A stretch of 64,000 nucleotides of DNA from Flavobacterium sp. ENC (GCF_020991415.1 NZ_JAJMOY010000001.1:372001-436000); one strand, 5' to 3'. Positions 25,382 through 35,631 are shown, numbered from the stretch's first letter. The notes: generated from the sequence alone by a model not told the origin. Numbers and translations are program-made.

Positions 25382-26086
25382 ATGACCAAAAAATATACTT
25401 GTATTATTATTGACGATGACGAAATAGACAGACTTACGGTGTTATCGTTTGCCAAAAAATTTCCGGTCCTGGATATCTTAGGTGTTTTTGAATCGGCCGA
25501 TGAAGCGCTTCCGTTTATCGAAGAACAAAAAGTCGATATCTTATTTCTGGATATCGATATGCCGGGCCTAAACGGAATAGAGTTTAGAAAAAAGGCTATG
25601 GAAATTCCGGTTTGTATTTTTATCACCGCACATCCGGAACATGCCGTAGAAAGTTTTGAAATAGAAACACTCGATTTTATTGTAAAACCCTTAAAGCTCG
25701 ATCGCTTCACTCAGACTATGAGCCGCGTCGAAGAGTTTATGGAAATTAAACTCAAAGCCTTACTTTTTGAAGCCAGCATCGGTGGCGATACCATTTATAT
25801 CAAAGAAGGCCACGAACAGACCAAAGTCAAACTGCATGAAATTTTATATCTCGAAGCCCTTAAAGATTACACGCTGGTGATTACCGAAAAAAAGAGACAT
25901 TGCGTTTTGTCGAGCATCGGCAATCTTCTCAAAGAAGATCATTTTCAGTCCTTCATACGGATTCACAGAAGTTTTGCGGTGCAGAAACAGTTTATCCATA
26001 AAATGAATTCGACGGAAATTATTCTAAACAATAATATTTCAATTCCGGTGGGAAGAAGTTATAAGGAAAACCTAAATCTGATCTAG
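25382..26086 (+). CDS. LytTR-family response regulator
   Basis: 234 residues. The receiver domain has the acidic pair DDDE, the phospho-acceptor in DILFLDIDMPGLNG (about D59), the conserved Thr/Ser in FITAHPEH, and Lys in VKPL. A LytTR DNA-binding domain follows (EILYLEALKDYT, then FIRIHRSFAVQKQFIHKM). The stop codon abuts the kinase ATG, so the two are a coupled two-component pair. The output genes are not known. The tandem repeat just upstream is a candidate binding site. Confidence 0.92.
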   Translation: MTKKYTCIIIDDDEIDRLTVLSFAKKFPVLDILGVFESADEALPFIEEQKVDILFLDIDMPGLNGIEFRKKAMEIPVCIFITAHPEHAVESFEIETLDFIVKPLKLDRFTQTMSRVEEFMEIKLKALLFEASIGGDTIYIKEGHEQTKVKLHEILYLEALKDYTLVITEKKRHCVLSSIGNLLKEDHFQSFIRIHRSFAVQKQFIHKMNSTEIILNNNISIPVGRSYKENLNLI

Positions 26087-28168
26087 ATGAGAAAGGGCCT
26101 TTCTTTATTTCTGTTTTTTATAACGCTTTCTGTTTTTGCACAACAAGAACCGAATTTGTCCCGCTATAAAACTAACAACGAAAAACTAAAAGTCTGGCTG
26201 AAATACACCTACGAAGTTTTAGATTCCGAAGATTATCCTAAACTGCTGATCGCCGCACAAAAAGGGATTGCACTTTCTAAAGATCATCTCGCTTACAAAT
26301 CAAGGTTTTATTTCTTAAAAGGAAACGCTTACGAATTCAACAACAATCAGAACAAACAAGCATGCGTTAATTATGAGCTTGCCTTAAAATTTGCACAAAA
26401 GGCCCGCCATCTTAAAAACGAAACCTCAATTTTAATGCGCCTCAGTTATGCCTATTACGCCCTTAATGAAACTTCAAAACGAAAACAATTAATAGCCCAT
26501 ATCAAACAAGTTCTGGACACGACAAAAAACACCTATACCAAATCTGTTCTTTACGGAAGCCTTGGCGAATATTATCTTGATAATGCCGAATATGAAACCT
26601 TTATCAGTTACCAGCTCAAAGCGATTAATTACAAAAAACTGCTTAGAGAAACCGTGGCCAACGATGAGACCATCGGCGTTTCTTATAGCCAGATTGCAGC
26701 TGCGTACACCAAAATGAAACAATACAATAAAGCCATTGAATATTTAAATTATGCCCAGCCCTACATACAGACTTCTCCTTATGTCAGTGCTTTTTCCTGC
26801 AACTATTACCTACAGTGTTTTGTTCCTTTAAAAAACCTCGACAGCATTCAGAAATATTACCGCTTAGTATATACTTTTCCTTCTAAAAAAGATTCGTTAT
26901 TTCTTAATTTAAGTTTTGCCAATAGAAGCGTATCGGAATATTACGCTAATGAAGGCCAAATAAATACCGCCTTTAGTTATGCTAAAAAAGCAGTTGTATT
27001 AGGAAAAAAATCAAATGATGAGGATATCATTATGGAAGCAAACGCCATAATGGGAAGGGTTCTATATGAAAAAGGAGAATACAAAAAGGCCATCGAAACC
27101 TTAAAAAAAGCTTCAGAAAATGCATTGACCTACGATAAGGAATCCTATGTAAATATCAATAAAAAACTTTCCCAGAGTTATGCCGCATTGGGGCTGTGGA
27201 AAGAAGCGTACCATTACAACGAAATCTACAGCAAATACAATGACGAGATAATGCAGGAATCGGCCAAACAAAGCATTGCCAATGCCGAAGCAAGTTATCA
27301 GAACAAAACCAAAAAGCAGGAAATAAAAAGCCTTTCAGCACAAAATACGATTAAAAACATTCAGATTAAAGAAACTAAAAAACAGCTTTTATTTTTAGTT
27401 TTCGGACTGGCATTAGTCGCCATTATCGGATTATTATTATTCAAACAAAGTCAGAACAGAAAGAAAACCAATCAGAAATTACAGGTTTTGAATCAGGAAT
27501 TAGATGAAGCCAACAAAATAAAAGCACGTTTCTTTAGTATCCTGAACCACGATTTACGAAGCCCGGTTTCGAATTTAATTCACTTCCTGCACCTTCAGAA
27601 AGAAAGTCCGGAACTCATTGACGAAGCCACCGCTTTACGAATGCAGACCAAAGTCATTAGTGGGGCCGAGAATTTACTCTCCTCCATGGAAGATATTCTG
27701 TTGTGGAGTAAAGGGCAGATGGAAAACTTTAAACCTCATCTTCAGAAAACGCCGGTTGCCGTTTTATTTGATGAAATCCAAAAGCATTTCTCCGGAATTG
27801 AAAACATCCAAATTTCATTTGAAGATCCGCAAAATATCATTTTGGATACCGACGAAAATTACCTGAAAACCATTATCCGAAACCTGACCGGAAACGCCAT
27901 AAAAGCACTGGATAAAACTCCCGATGGAAAAATAATCTGGAAAGCCCGCAAAGAAAACAACCAAACCTGTCTTTCCATTACCGACAATGGCCCCGGCGGA
28001 ACTCAGGAACAGTTTAAAGCCTTATACGACGACTCCGAAGTCATCGGAATCAAATCCGGATTGGGATTACACTTAATTCGGGATTTGGCAACCGCCATTA
28101 ATTGTAAAATCGAAGTAACTTCAAAACCCGATTCAGGAACGACCTTTACAATTAAATTCTTAAAATAG
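26087..28168 (+). CDS. TPR-containing sensor histidine kinase
   Basis: 693 residues. The N-terminal signal peptide (LFLFFITLSVFAQQ) is followed by a long periplasmic TPR array (about 30-400), one membrane helix (about 427-450, LLFLVFGLALVAIIGLLLF), a coiled linker, a HisKA-type helix with FSILNHDLRSPVSN (His near 488) and an HATPase domain (NLTGNAIKAL N box, ITDNGPGG G1 box, GLGLHLI G2 box). TPR-kinases with LytTR partners are common in this group and sense unknown periplasmic cues. It begins directly after the regulator stop. Confidence 0.92.
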   Translation: MRKGLSLFLFFITLSVFAQQEPNLSRYKTNNEKLKVWLKYTYEVLDSEDYPKLLIAAQKGIALSKDHLAYKSRFYFLKGNAYEFNNNQNKQACVNYELALKFAQKARHLKNETSILMRLSYAYYALNETSKRKQLIAHIKQVLDTTKNTYTKSVLYGSLGEYYLDNAEYETFISYQLKAINYKKLLRETVANDETIGVSYSQIAAAYTKMKQYNKAIEYLNYAQPYIQTSPYVSAFSCNYYLQCFVPLKNLDSIQKYYRLVYTFPSKKDSLFLNLSFANRSVSEYYANEGQINTAFSYAKKAVVLGKKSNDEDIIMEANAIMGRVLYEKGEYKKAIETLKKASENALTYDKESYVNINKKLSQSYAALGLWKEAYHYNEIYSKYNDEIMQESAKQSIANAEASYQNKTKKQEIKSLSAQNTIKNIQIKETKKQLLFLVFGLALVAIIGLLLFKQSQNRKKTNQKLQVLNQELDEANKIKARFFSILNHDLRSPVSNLIHFLHLQKESPELIDEATALRMQTKVISGAENLLSSMEDILLWSKGQMENFKPHLQKTPVAVLFDEIQKHFSGIENIQISFEDPQNIILDTDENYLKTIIRNLTGNAIKALDKTPDGKIIWKARKENNQTCLSITDNGPGGTQEQFKALYDDSEVIGIKSGLGLHLIRDLATAINCKIEVTSKPDSGTTFTIKFLK

Positions 28169-28460
28169 AGTTTGCCACGAATTTAAATAATAAGTTGCCA
28201 CAAATTTCACGAATTTTCACGAATTAAAATGTGTGTGTTTTTATGCCACAGATTAAGGGATTTTCACAGATTAGAAAAATCTTTTAAATTCCTTTAATCT
28301 GCAGCAAGCTTTTTCAATAAACGTAATAAATAATTCGTGATAATTCGTGTAATTCGTGGCAAAAAAAATCCTTTTAAATCACTTTAATCTCTGGCAACCT
28401 TTTTTAAGCAAAATCAAAATAATTAATTCGCGGAAATTCGTGACATTCGTGGCAAAAAAA
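28169..28460. repeat. Intergenic repeat array, CACGAATT family
   Basis: Arms such as TTGCCACGAATT and AATTCGTGGCAAAAA, plus GCCACAGATTAAGGGATTTT, are repeated and inverted over about 290 nt after the kinase gene. The same family recurs at 39943-40160. No coding frame is supported within it. Confidence 0.7.
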
Positions 28461-28481
28461 ACCTTTTAACCTGTAACGATT

Positions 28482-28514
28482 AGACCCGACAGGTTTTAAA
28501 AACCTGTCGGGTCT
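28482..28514. terminator. Perfect palindrome, bidirectional terminator
   Basis: AGACCCGACAGGTTTT pairs with AAAACCTGTCGGGTCT with almost no loop, and a T-rich run follows. The core CCCGACAGGTTTTAAAAACC recurs at 55042-55074. Confidence 0.7.
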
Positions 28515-28531
28515 GGCATTTTTTTATAAAT

Positions 28532-28559
28532 AAAAAAGGTCTGACTTTCGCCAAACCTT
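28532..28559 (-). terminator. Terminator of trxA
   Basis: On the minus strand AAGGTTTG and CAGACCTT (one G-T pair) flank GCGAAAGT and are followed by TTTTTTA. It lies 25 nt past the trxA stop. Confidence 0.7.
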
Positions 28560-28584
28560 CTTTATATAAATCATAATCTTACGA

Positions 28585-28902
28585 TTACAACAAAGCGTCT
28601 AAACTATCTGCGTAGGTTTGTTTCGGAGCAACTCCTACTTGTTTTCCTACTACTTCACCGTTATGAAAAACCAAAACGGTAGGTATGTTACGCACACCAT
28701 ATTTTGCAGCGAATTCCTGGTTAGCATCTACATCTACCTTACCAACAACTACTTTACCTGCGTATTCTTCGCTAATCTGATCAATGATCGGACCAACCAT
28801 TCTACAAGGACCGCACCATGCTGCCCAAAAATCTACCATTACTGGTTTATCTGATTTCAAAACTACTTCGTCAAAAGTAGCATCTGTTATTGCTAATGCC
28901 AT
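28585..28902 (-). CDS. trxA: Thioredoxin
   Basis: 105 residues, cytosolic. The active site is WCGPC (W29 to C33) with the cis-Pro loop RNIPTVLVF near residue 74 and the buried Asp in VMVDFWA (D24). Normal length. It reduces protein disulfides using thioredoxin reductase. It is monocistronic with its own promoter and terminator. Confidence 0.96.
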   Translation of the reverse strand: MALAITDATFDEVVLKSDKPVMVDFWAAWCGPCRMVGPIIDQISEEYAGKVVVGKVDVDANQEFAAKYGVRNIPTVLVFHNGEVVGKQVGVAPKQTYADSLDALL

Positions 28903-28977
28903 AATAATTTTTATTTAAAGTTTATCCCTTGAATTTCTCTCAGGGGAGCAATTTTTAATTTGTTCCTTAACTGAGTA

Positions 28978-29005
28978 CAAATTTAGAAATTTTAAATCAA
29001 TCAAA
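28978..29005 (-). promoter_or_regulatory. Promoter of trxA
   Basis: On the minus strand TTTG (29005-29002), 16 nt, then TAAATTTG (28985-28978). The leader would be about 70 nt. Confidence 0.5.
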
Positions 29006-29168
29006 CGCCATAACCAAATTAGTTTTCATTATAAACGTATTGTCATTAATTATATTAGTACTAAAATTCTTATTTGTAAGTTTTGTCCTATACCCGATTG
29101 AGAAGGCACGTTTTTAGGAATTTCACCCATTTTTAGTGTACCTTTAGTAATCCGGAAAAACCGTTCAG

Positions 29169-31631
29169 ATGAAAACAGCTTTACTTCAGATCAAAAACTT
29201 CTTGCAATACGCGGGTTTTAAAAAATACGCCAGACGTTTTGGCTATTTCGTTGCAGGCTGCATTGTAATGGTTCTTATTCTGGCCGGAAGCCTGTCTTTT
29301 TATTTCAACCGGAACAAGACTGAAATCATCGCGAAGATCAACACCACCATCAACGAAAACATCAACGGACAGTTTCATGTGGGCGATTTTCAGTATAAGT
29401 TCCTAACCGGCTTCCCTAATTTTACCCTGGCTTTAAAAGAGGTTGAACTTAAGGATAACCAATGGAAAACCCATCAGCACACTTTACTAAAAGCCAAAGA
29501 AATCGAAGCGCGTCTGAACATCTGGAGCCTGCTGCAAAACGAAGTCAACATTCATAAAATCCTCATTAACGATGCGGATATTTACGTCTACAAAGCCGAA
29601 AACGGTTATTCGAACGCGGATATCTTTAAACCCAAAAAGAAAAAATCACCCGCAGATCAATCCAATACCGGAACGACAATCGATCAGGTCGACCTCAACG
29701 ACGTACATTTTATTCTGGACAATCGTTTGGGACATAAACTGTTTGATTTTGATGTTTCCAGCCTGAAAACCAAAGTAGAATACGACGGAGACGACTGGCA
29801 AACCGATGTATTTCTGGACACGCAAATCAAAAGTCTGGCTTTTAATACCAAACATGGCAGTTTTGCCAAAGAGAAAGAACTCAGGGGAACTTTTAATGTT
29901 GCGTATTCTTCCGAAAAAGAAAAAATAAATGTCGTCACCCGAAATCTAAAAATCGGAACGGACTCTTTTGACATCATCGCTTTTTTTAATCTCGCCAAAG
30001 GCAATGCCCTGTTCGGAATCAATATCGGGACTACCATTTTATGGCAAAATGCTTCGAATGTCTTATCTGCCAACATCAGTTCGAAGTTAAACCGATTCAA
30101 TTTGAGCCAACCCATAGACGTAAATTGCGACATCAAAGGCGATTTTAATGCCGAGGGCGATCCCAAAATTGTCGTTCAGGCGATCATAAAAGACAACGAA
30201 CTGAGTATTCCCGACGGGTTGATCAAAAACTGTAATTTCAAGGGAATTTTCACCAATAATTTCAAACCCAAAGACGGTTACAACGACGCCAATTCGGCAA
30301 TTATCCTGACCCAATTTGCGGGGGATTATGAAAATATTCCGCTTACGATTCCACAATTGTCGATTAACAATCTCAATAAACCTGTGGCTACCGGAAACGT
30401 AAGTTCTGATTTTGAAGTAGAAAAACTCAACGAAATCAGCAACGACAAATGGATTCAGTTTACATCCGGTCACGCCAAAGCCAACCTGAAATTCCAGTTT
30501 GATATTGTCGATTTGTACATTACAAAACCGCGTTTTATTGGCAAAATAGATGTGGATGATGCTTCCTTTCATTACATCCCAAAAAATGTGCGTGCCGTAA
30601 AAACCAACATTCATCTGGACTTTACCGAAAAGGCGCTGCTGATCAAACAAATTGCCTATAAACACCAAAACAACACTGTTTTCATAGAAGGAAAAATTGA
30701 CAATTTCCTGAACCTCTATTACGACGCTCCGGAGAAAATGATCGTCAACTGGAAAATCTATTGCCCGAATATCGACCTTAAACAATTTCTGGGCGTTTTG
30801 GCTACTTCCAAAAAAACGAAAGCGGTTGCAAAAGCAGGCAAAAGAACTACTATCTCGAACCATCTCAGAACCGTAATCGACAAATGTTTGGTCGTAATCG
30901 ACATCAAAGCCGACAAAATCAATTATAATAAACTAACGGCGACTCATACCACGGCAACGGTTCAGATGATCGACTCGAAATTAGTCATCAAAAACGGTTC
31001 GCTGCAAACCTCCGGCGGAAGCATCACCTTTAACAGCGAAGTACAGCCCAGCGGAAAAAACTTTGCCTTTAGCGCTGACGCACAGGTCAAGCGGGTAGAT
31101 ATTGCGAGTTTTTTACGCTCGTTTAACAACTTCGGCGTTACGTCTTTTAACCCCGGGAACATCAAGGGAAAACTCAGCAGCCAGGCCAATGTAACAGGTT
31201 TTATCAACGGTAATGGCTCGCTGATTACGAATTCGATGCACGGCAATCTGACATTCAACGTCAAACAGGGCGCTTTGTTAAACTTCGAGCCTATTGTAAA
31301 AATCGGAAAGTTTGCTTTCCCGTTTCGCGATGTCAAAAACATTACGTTTAGTGATTTATCGGGCATTCTTAAATTGCGCGGAGAGCAGATTGATGTCAAG
31401 GATTTCACCATCAGTTCGAGCGTCCTAAACCTCGATGCCGAAGGTATTTATTCCTTTGGCCGTGGCACCAATCTCGCCCTCACCATCCCACTCCGAAACT
31501 CCAAAAACGACATCAATCTAGCCACCCAGGCCGAACGCGATGCGGTTCGCGAACGTGGTCTTGTCCTGCATTTAAATGCTGTTGATGATGAAGGGAAAAT
31601 GAAAATTAAGTGGGGGAAGAAGGGGAAGTAG
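29169..31631 (+). CDS. AsmA-like inner-membrane-anchored protein
   Basis: 820 residues. One N-terminal membrane helix (about 25-47, YFVAGCIVMVLILAGSLSFYF) is followed by AsmA-type sequence: INTTINENINGQFHVGDFQY, repeated beta strands, and a C-terminal AsmA signature region (NGNGSLITNSMHGNLTFNVK, then FSDLSGILKLRGEQIDV). AsmA-like proteins form long periplasmic grooves thought to carry phospholipids toward the outer membrane. It is intact and stands alone. It is less AT-rich than the Nudix-helicase pair that follows. Confidence 0.88.
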   Translation: MKTALLQIKNFLQYAGFKKYARRFGYFVAGCIVMVLILAGSLSFYFNRNKTEIIAKINTTINENINGQFHVGDFQYKFLTGFPNFTLALKEVELKDNQWKTHQHTLLKAKEIEARLNIWSLLQNEVNIHKILINDADIYVYKAENGYSNADIFKPKKKKSPADQSNTGTTIDQVDLNDVHFILDNRLGHKLFDFDVSSLKTKVEYDGDDWQTDVFLDTQIKSLAFNTKHGSFAKEKELRGTFNVAYSSEKEKINVVTRNLKIGTDSFDIIAFFNLAKGNALFGINIGTTILWQNASNVLSANISSKLNRFNLSQPIDVNCDIKGDFNAEGDPKIVVQAIIKDNELSIPDGLIKNCNFKGIFTNNFKPKDGYNDANSAIILTQFAGDYENIPLTIPQLSINNLNKPVATGNVSSDFEVEKLNEISNDKWIQFTSGHAKANLKFQFDIVDLYITKPRFIGKIDVDDASFHYIPKNVRAVKTNIHLDFTEKALLIKQIAYKHQNNTVFIEGKIDNFLNLYYDAPEKMIVNWKIYCPNIDLKQFLGVLATSKKTKAVAKAGKRTTISNHLRTVIDKCLVVIDIKADKINYNKLTATHTTATVQMIDSKLVIKNGSLQTSGGSITFNSEVQPSGKNFAFSADAQVKRVDIASFLRSFNNFGVTSFNPGNIKGKLSSQANVTGFINGNGSLITNSMHGNLTFNVKQGALLNFEPIVKIGKFAFPFRDVKNITFSDLSGILKLRGEQIDVKDFTISSSVLNLDAEGIYSFGRGTNLALTIPLRNSKNDINLATQAERDAVRERGLVLHLNAVDDEGKMKIKWGKKGK

Positions 31632-31659
31632 ATTTATTTATAACACTTCCACCCAATCT

Positions 31660-31685
31660 TGTCATTTCGAACGAAGGGAGAAATC
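31660..31685. repeat. Inverted repeat half, left
   Basis: TGTCATTTCGAACGAAGGGA with GAAATC following matches, apart from two single-base gaps, the reverse complement of 36150-36173. The two halves bracket the Nudix-helicase segment. Confidence 0.55.
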
Positions 31686-31822
31686 ACACTCGTAATTCGA
31701 CAAAGATTTTCTTTTTTTGTTTTCATTTATATATTTATAAAAAGCAGAACTATAGCTAATATGATTATATTTCACTAATATTAAACTTCATTATCAACTC
31801 TTCTATTTATAAATTATCATAA

Positions 31823-32218
31823 ATGTCTAAAATCATAAATGTCACCTGTGCAATCATCTTAAAAGATGAAAAAATTCTCGTTGCGCAAAGAAATGAAAAA
31901 ATGAAATTGCCTTTAAAATGGGAATTTCCTGGCGGTAAGTTAGAATTTAATGAAAGTGAAATAGATTGTATCAAAAGAGAAGTTAAAGAAGAAATAAATA
32001 TAAATATTGAAGTACTGCAAAAATTATCAAATAACATTCATGACTATGGCTCTTTTAAAATTAATTTAATTCCTTTTTTAACTCATTACATTTCAGGTGA
32101 AGTTAAGTTAGCAGAACATAAAGACTATAAACTAGTAGAAAAATCTGAATTATTAAACCTTGATTGGGCAGATGCAGATTTACCAATCGTTGAAGAATTT
32201 TTAAAACTTGAAATATGA
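31823..32218 (+). CDS. Nudix hydrolase (MutT-like) paired with helicase
   Basis: 131 residues. The Nudix box is visible as GGKLEFNESEIDCIKREVKE, then EINI; it follows G-x5-E-x7-R-E-U-x-E-E with Asn replacing the usual final Gly. Flanking strands CAIILKDEKILVAQR and FPGG fit a MutT-type (d)NTP pyrophosphohydrolase. Its stop overlaps the helicase start by 4 nt (ATGA), so the two are translationally coupled. In such pairs the Nudix partner may degrade a modified nucleotide signal or clean the nucleotide pool; that is inference. Confidence 0.88.
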   Translation: MSKIINVTCAIILKDEKILVAQRNEKMKLPLKWEFPGGKLEFNESEIDCIKREVKEEININIEVLQKLSNNIHDYGSFKINLIPFLTHYISGEVKLAEHKDYKLVEKSELLNLDWADADLPIVEEFLKLEI

Positions 32219-35200
32219 ACCAAGGATTATATGAAGAATTAGTTACTAAGCTGATAAACCACAAAATAAACGAATTAGATAAAGATACATTTCAAATAAA
32301 AAAAACTTCAATAGACAAAGCTGAAGCATCTCAATTATTATCACAACATATTGGCAAAGTCATCAAATATGCTTTAGAAAATTTACCTAAACAAAAAGAG
32401 ATTGATTTAATAGATAATCAAATAAAAATTTCAAATAAAATAATTCAACTTTTAAGAGATGAATTAAAAAACGAAGAGTTTGAAGGTGATTTAATTGAAA
32501 CAGAAGGAAAAATATTGAACGCTGTTTTTACAAAAGTCGATGCTCATTTTACCGACTTAGATTTACATTTAAAACAAATTACGCCTTACACTAGACTAAT
32601 TCATAGCGAGCTTTTTACTGGAGGAAATGCAGGAACAACTTTAGAAAGTGAATTGCGAAAAGAAATATTATCTTCAGATAAAATCGATTTATTAGTTTCG
32701 TTTATCAAATGGAAAGGTATTCGAATTCTTGAGCGTGAATTAAGAGAATTTACCGAAAGAGGAGGAAAACTAAGAGTAATTACAACTACATATATTGGTG
32801 CAACGGATTCAAAAGCTGTTGAATTTTTGGCGTCATTAGAAAACACAGAAGTTAAGGTTTCCTATAATACAGGAAATGAACGCTTACATGCAAAAGCTTA
32901 TTTGTTTCAAAGAAATACAGGATTTCATACGGGTTATATTGGCTCTTCTAATTTTTCTCGCTCAGCTTTAACTGATGGCTTAGAGTGGAATTTAAAAGTT
33001 ACCACTAAAGAAGTTGGACATATAATTGATAAATTTAAAAAAACATTTGAGGCATATTGGCAAAATGCAGACTTTGAATTATACGATAAAAATATTCATT
33101 CTGAGAAATTAGTTGATGCTCTTAAACAAGGTAGATTTTCAAAAGAATATTCATTCACAACAACTTATTTTGATATTAAACCCTTTCCCTACCAAAATGA
33201 GATTCTCGAAAAGTTAGAAGTTGAAAGAACGGTTCACAATAGATATAGAAATCTTTTAGTAGCAGCGACAGGAACTGGTAAAACTGTAATATCTGCATTT
33301 GATTACAAAAATTTCAGAAATAATAATAAATCATCGAAATTACTTTTCGTAGCACATAGAAAGGAAATTTTGCAACAAGCTAAAGCAACTTTTCAAGGAG
33401 TTTTAAAAGATAATAACTTTGGTGATTTATGGGTTGATGGAATTGAGCCCAATTCTAATGAATACCTTTTTGTTTCTGTTCAAACTTTAAATAATAGATT
33501 AAAAGATTTAAACCTTTCTCCAGATTACTATGACTTTATAATTCTTGATGAAGCACATCATGGATCAGCTTCAAGTTATAGACCTTTTCTAAACTATTTT
33601 AAACCTAAAATCTTATTAGGATTAACTGCAACTCCAGAAAGAATGGATAATGAAAATATCCTAGATGATTTCTGTAACCGTATCGCAGCAGAAATTAGAC
33701 TTCCTGAAGCATTAAACAAAAAACTGTTAAGCCCTTTTCAATATTTTGGAATTACTGATAGTATTGATTTAACAAATGTAAAATGGGAAAAAGGTAAATA
33801 TGTTGCAAGCGAATTGACATCATTATATACTAAAAATGATATTCGTGTTGGAGAAATAATTACCAATCTTAATAAATACATTAATGATATAAGTGACATT
33901 CGTGCGATTGGCTTTTGCGTAACCATTGAACATGCGGTCTTCATGGCAGAAAAATTTAATTTAGCAGGATTAAAAGCAAGTTATTTGACAGCTAAAAATG
34001 CAAGTGAAAGAGACCAAATCAGAGCGAAATTCAAGAAAAAAGAATTCAATTATTTATTTGTAGTTGACATTTTCAATGAAGGTGTTGATATTCCTGAAAT
34101 TGATACCGTTTTGTTTTTAAGACCAACAGAAAGTTTGACTGTTTTTCTTCAGCAGTTAGGTCGTGGCTTGCGCTTAGCAGAAGGAAAAGATTGCTTAACT
34201 GTTTTGGATTTTGTTGGAAATTCAAGATCAGAATATGATTTTGAAAGTAAGTTTAGAGCTTTAATAGGAAAAACAACAACTTCAGTTCAAAAAGAAATTG
34301 AAGATGATTTTCCCCATTTACCCTTAGGTTGTTCAATTGTCTTAGAGAAAAAAGCAAAAGAAACAATTCTTGAAAACATTAAAAAAGCTACATCATTAAA
34401 TGTAAATCAATTGATAACTAAAATCATAAATTTTCAACATCAAACTGATTTGCCTTTGACCTTAAATAATTTCATTGAATTGTATCATATCTCAATTGAA
34501 ACAATTTACAAAAAAGATAGCTGGTCAAGGTTATGTCAACGAGCAGGAATAATTGATGATTTAGAAAACATAAATGAAAACCAAATTTATTCTGCTATAA
34601 GTAATAAATGGCTTTCTACAAATTCAACAAGTTATTTTAATTTCATTTTAGGAATTGCAAAAAAAGGTTTTAATATTAGAATTGATGATTTCGAGGAAAA
34701 CCAAAAAACCATGTTGTTAATGTTACATTATGATGTATGGCAAAATGCTGGAGGATTCGATTCTTTAGAGGAAAGTATAATTCAAATAGGAAAAAATAAA
34801 ACTCTTGTTAATGAGATTATAGAAGTTTTAGAAATATTAATCGATAAAATTGGTTTTAAAGAAATTGACATTCAATTACCTTATCAACAACCCTTAAAAT
34901 TACATGCTCGATATACGAGAGATCAAATATTAGCAGCTTTCCGTTTGAGTACATTTGATAAAAAATCATCTAATCGAGAAGGCGCTGCAGAAAATAAAAA
35001 TTTAAATACAGAAATACTTTTTATTAATTTAATTAAAACTGAAGAGAACTTTTCGCCAACAACTATGTATGATGATTATGCTATAAGTGAAACTCTATTT
35101 CATTGGCAAAGTCAAAACTCCTCGAGACCAGATACTGGCAAAGGCTTATCTTATATTAAGCAACAAGAAAATGATAAGAAAATTTTACTTTTTATCAGAG

Positions 35201-35364
35201 AAAAAGCAAATGATGAGAAAGGAAATACAATGGGCTATGTTTTTATTGGAGAAGGAAATTTCAAAGAATATGAAAATGAAAAACCAATGAATATTAAATG
35301 GGAGCTAAATGAACCACTTCCGAATTACCTTTGGAAAGAATCTGCAAAAATGTCAATAGACTAA
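32215..35364 (+). CDS. PLD-nuclease/DEAD helicase with DUF3427-like C-terminus
   Basis: 1049 residues in three parts. First, a phospholipase-D-like nuclease: RLHAKAYLFQ near residue 223 (H-x-K; the later Asp is replaced by Gln) followed by GSSNFSRSAL. Second, an SF2 helicase: Walker A AATGTGKT near 352, DEAH in ILDEAHHGSA near 446, TATPERM near 472, and motif VI QQLGRGLRLAEG near 645. Third, a C-terminal region (TMYDDYAISETLFHWQSQN, then GKGLSYIKQQ) matching DUF3427-type ends. This combination is a known defence-island architecture in bacteria. It is coupled to the Nudix gene and is strikingly AT-rich beside its AsmA-like neighbour, which suggests transfer. A hairpin terminator follows. Confidence 0.88.
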   Translation: MNQGLYEELVTKLINHKINELDKDTFQIKKTSIDKAEASQLLSQHIGKVIKYALENLPKQKEIDLIDNQIKISNKIIQLLRDELKNEEFEGDLIETEGKILNAVFTKVDAHFTDLDLHLKQITPYTRLIHSELFTGGNAGTTLESELRKEILSSDKIDLLVSFIKWKGIRILERELREFTERGGKLRVITTTYIGATDSKAVEFLASLENTEVKVSYNTGNERLHAKAYLFQRNTGFHTGYIGSSNFSRSALTDGLEWNLKVTTKEVGHIIDKFKKTFEAYWQNADFELYDKNIHSEKLVDALKQGRFSKEYSFTTTYFDIKPFPYQNEILEKLEVERTVHNRYRNLLVAATGTGKTVISAFDYKNFRNNNKSSKLLFVAHRKEILQQAKATFQGVLKDNNFGDLWVDGIEPNSNEYLFVSVQTLNNRLKDLNLSPDYYDFIILDEAHHGSASSYRPFLNYFKPKILLGLTATPERMDNENILDDFCNRIAAEIRLPEALNKKLLSPFQYFGITDSIDLTNVKWEKGKYVASELTSLYTKNDIRVGEIITNLNKYINDISDIRAIGFCVTIEHAVFMAEKFNLAGLKASYLTAKNASERDQIRAKFKKKEFNYLFVVDIFNEGVDIPEIDTVLFLRPTESLTVFLQQLGRGLRLAEGKDCLTVLDFVGNSRSEYDFESKFRALIGKTTTSVQKEIEDDFPHLPLGCSIVLEKKAKETILENIKKATSLNVNQLITKIINFQHQTDLPLTLNNFIELYHISIETIYKKDSWSRLCQRAGIIDDLENINENQIYSAISNKWLSTNSTSYFNFILGIAKKGFNIRIDDFEENQKTMLLMLHYDVWQNAGGFDSLEESIIQIGKNKTLVNEIIEVLEILIDKIGFKEIDIQLPYQQPLKLHARYTRDQILAAFRLSTFDKKSSNREGAAENKNLNTEILFINLIKTEENFSPTTMYDDYAISETLFHWQSQNSSRPDTGKGLSYIKQQENDKKILLFIREKANDEKGNTMGYVFIGEGNFKEYENEKPMNIKWELNEPLPNYLWKESAKMSID

Positions 35365-35404
35365 CTTTTAATAAGTGCATGCAAAACAATCAAAAACCCA
35401 AATC

Positions 35405-35432
35405 AACCAGTCACTAGTTAGACTGGTTTTTT
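35405..35432 (+). terminator. Terminator of the helicase gene
   Basis: AACCAGTC and GACTGGTT flank an 8-nt loop and are followed by TTTT, 41 nt after the stop codon. Confidence 0.75.
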
Positions 35433-35486
35433 CATTTATAAAGTCAGGAGTTCCTTTGTTGTATTTTTACTTTTTGATTTCATTTC

Positions 35487-35603
35487 TACAACAAATTTGT
35501 TGTAAATATTCTGTTGTACTTTTTTCTCCAACAAAGCTTTTACAACAAAACCGTTGTAAATATTTTGTTGTACTTTTTTTTACAACAGAAATTTTACAAC
35601 AGA
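35487..35603. repeat. Cluster of TACAAC/GTTGTA dyads
   Basis: A perfect 18-bp palindrome TACAACAAATTTGTTGTA at 35487 is followed by TGTTGTACTTTTTT. 54 bp later comes a related copy, TACAACAAAACCGTTGTA at 35541, again followed by TGTTGTACTTTTTT, then two more TTTTACAACAG half-sites. It is non-coding. It may be a multi-site operator, a stack of hairpins, or an expanding AT-rich repeat. Confidence 0.6.
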
Positions 35604-35631
35604 TTTTTTTCAAAATAAACCGGCTTTAAAC

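Noticed and set aside
35375..35629. 84-codon rightward frame rich in Phe, Leu and Gln
   Set aside because: It lies in the terminator and the TACAAC dyad array; the repeated residues mirror the DNA repeat.
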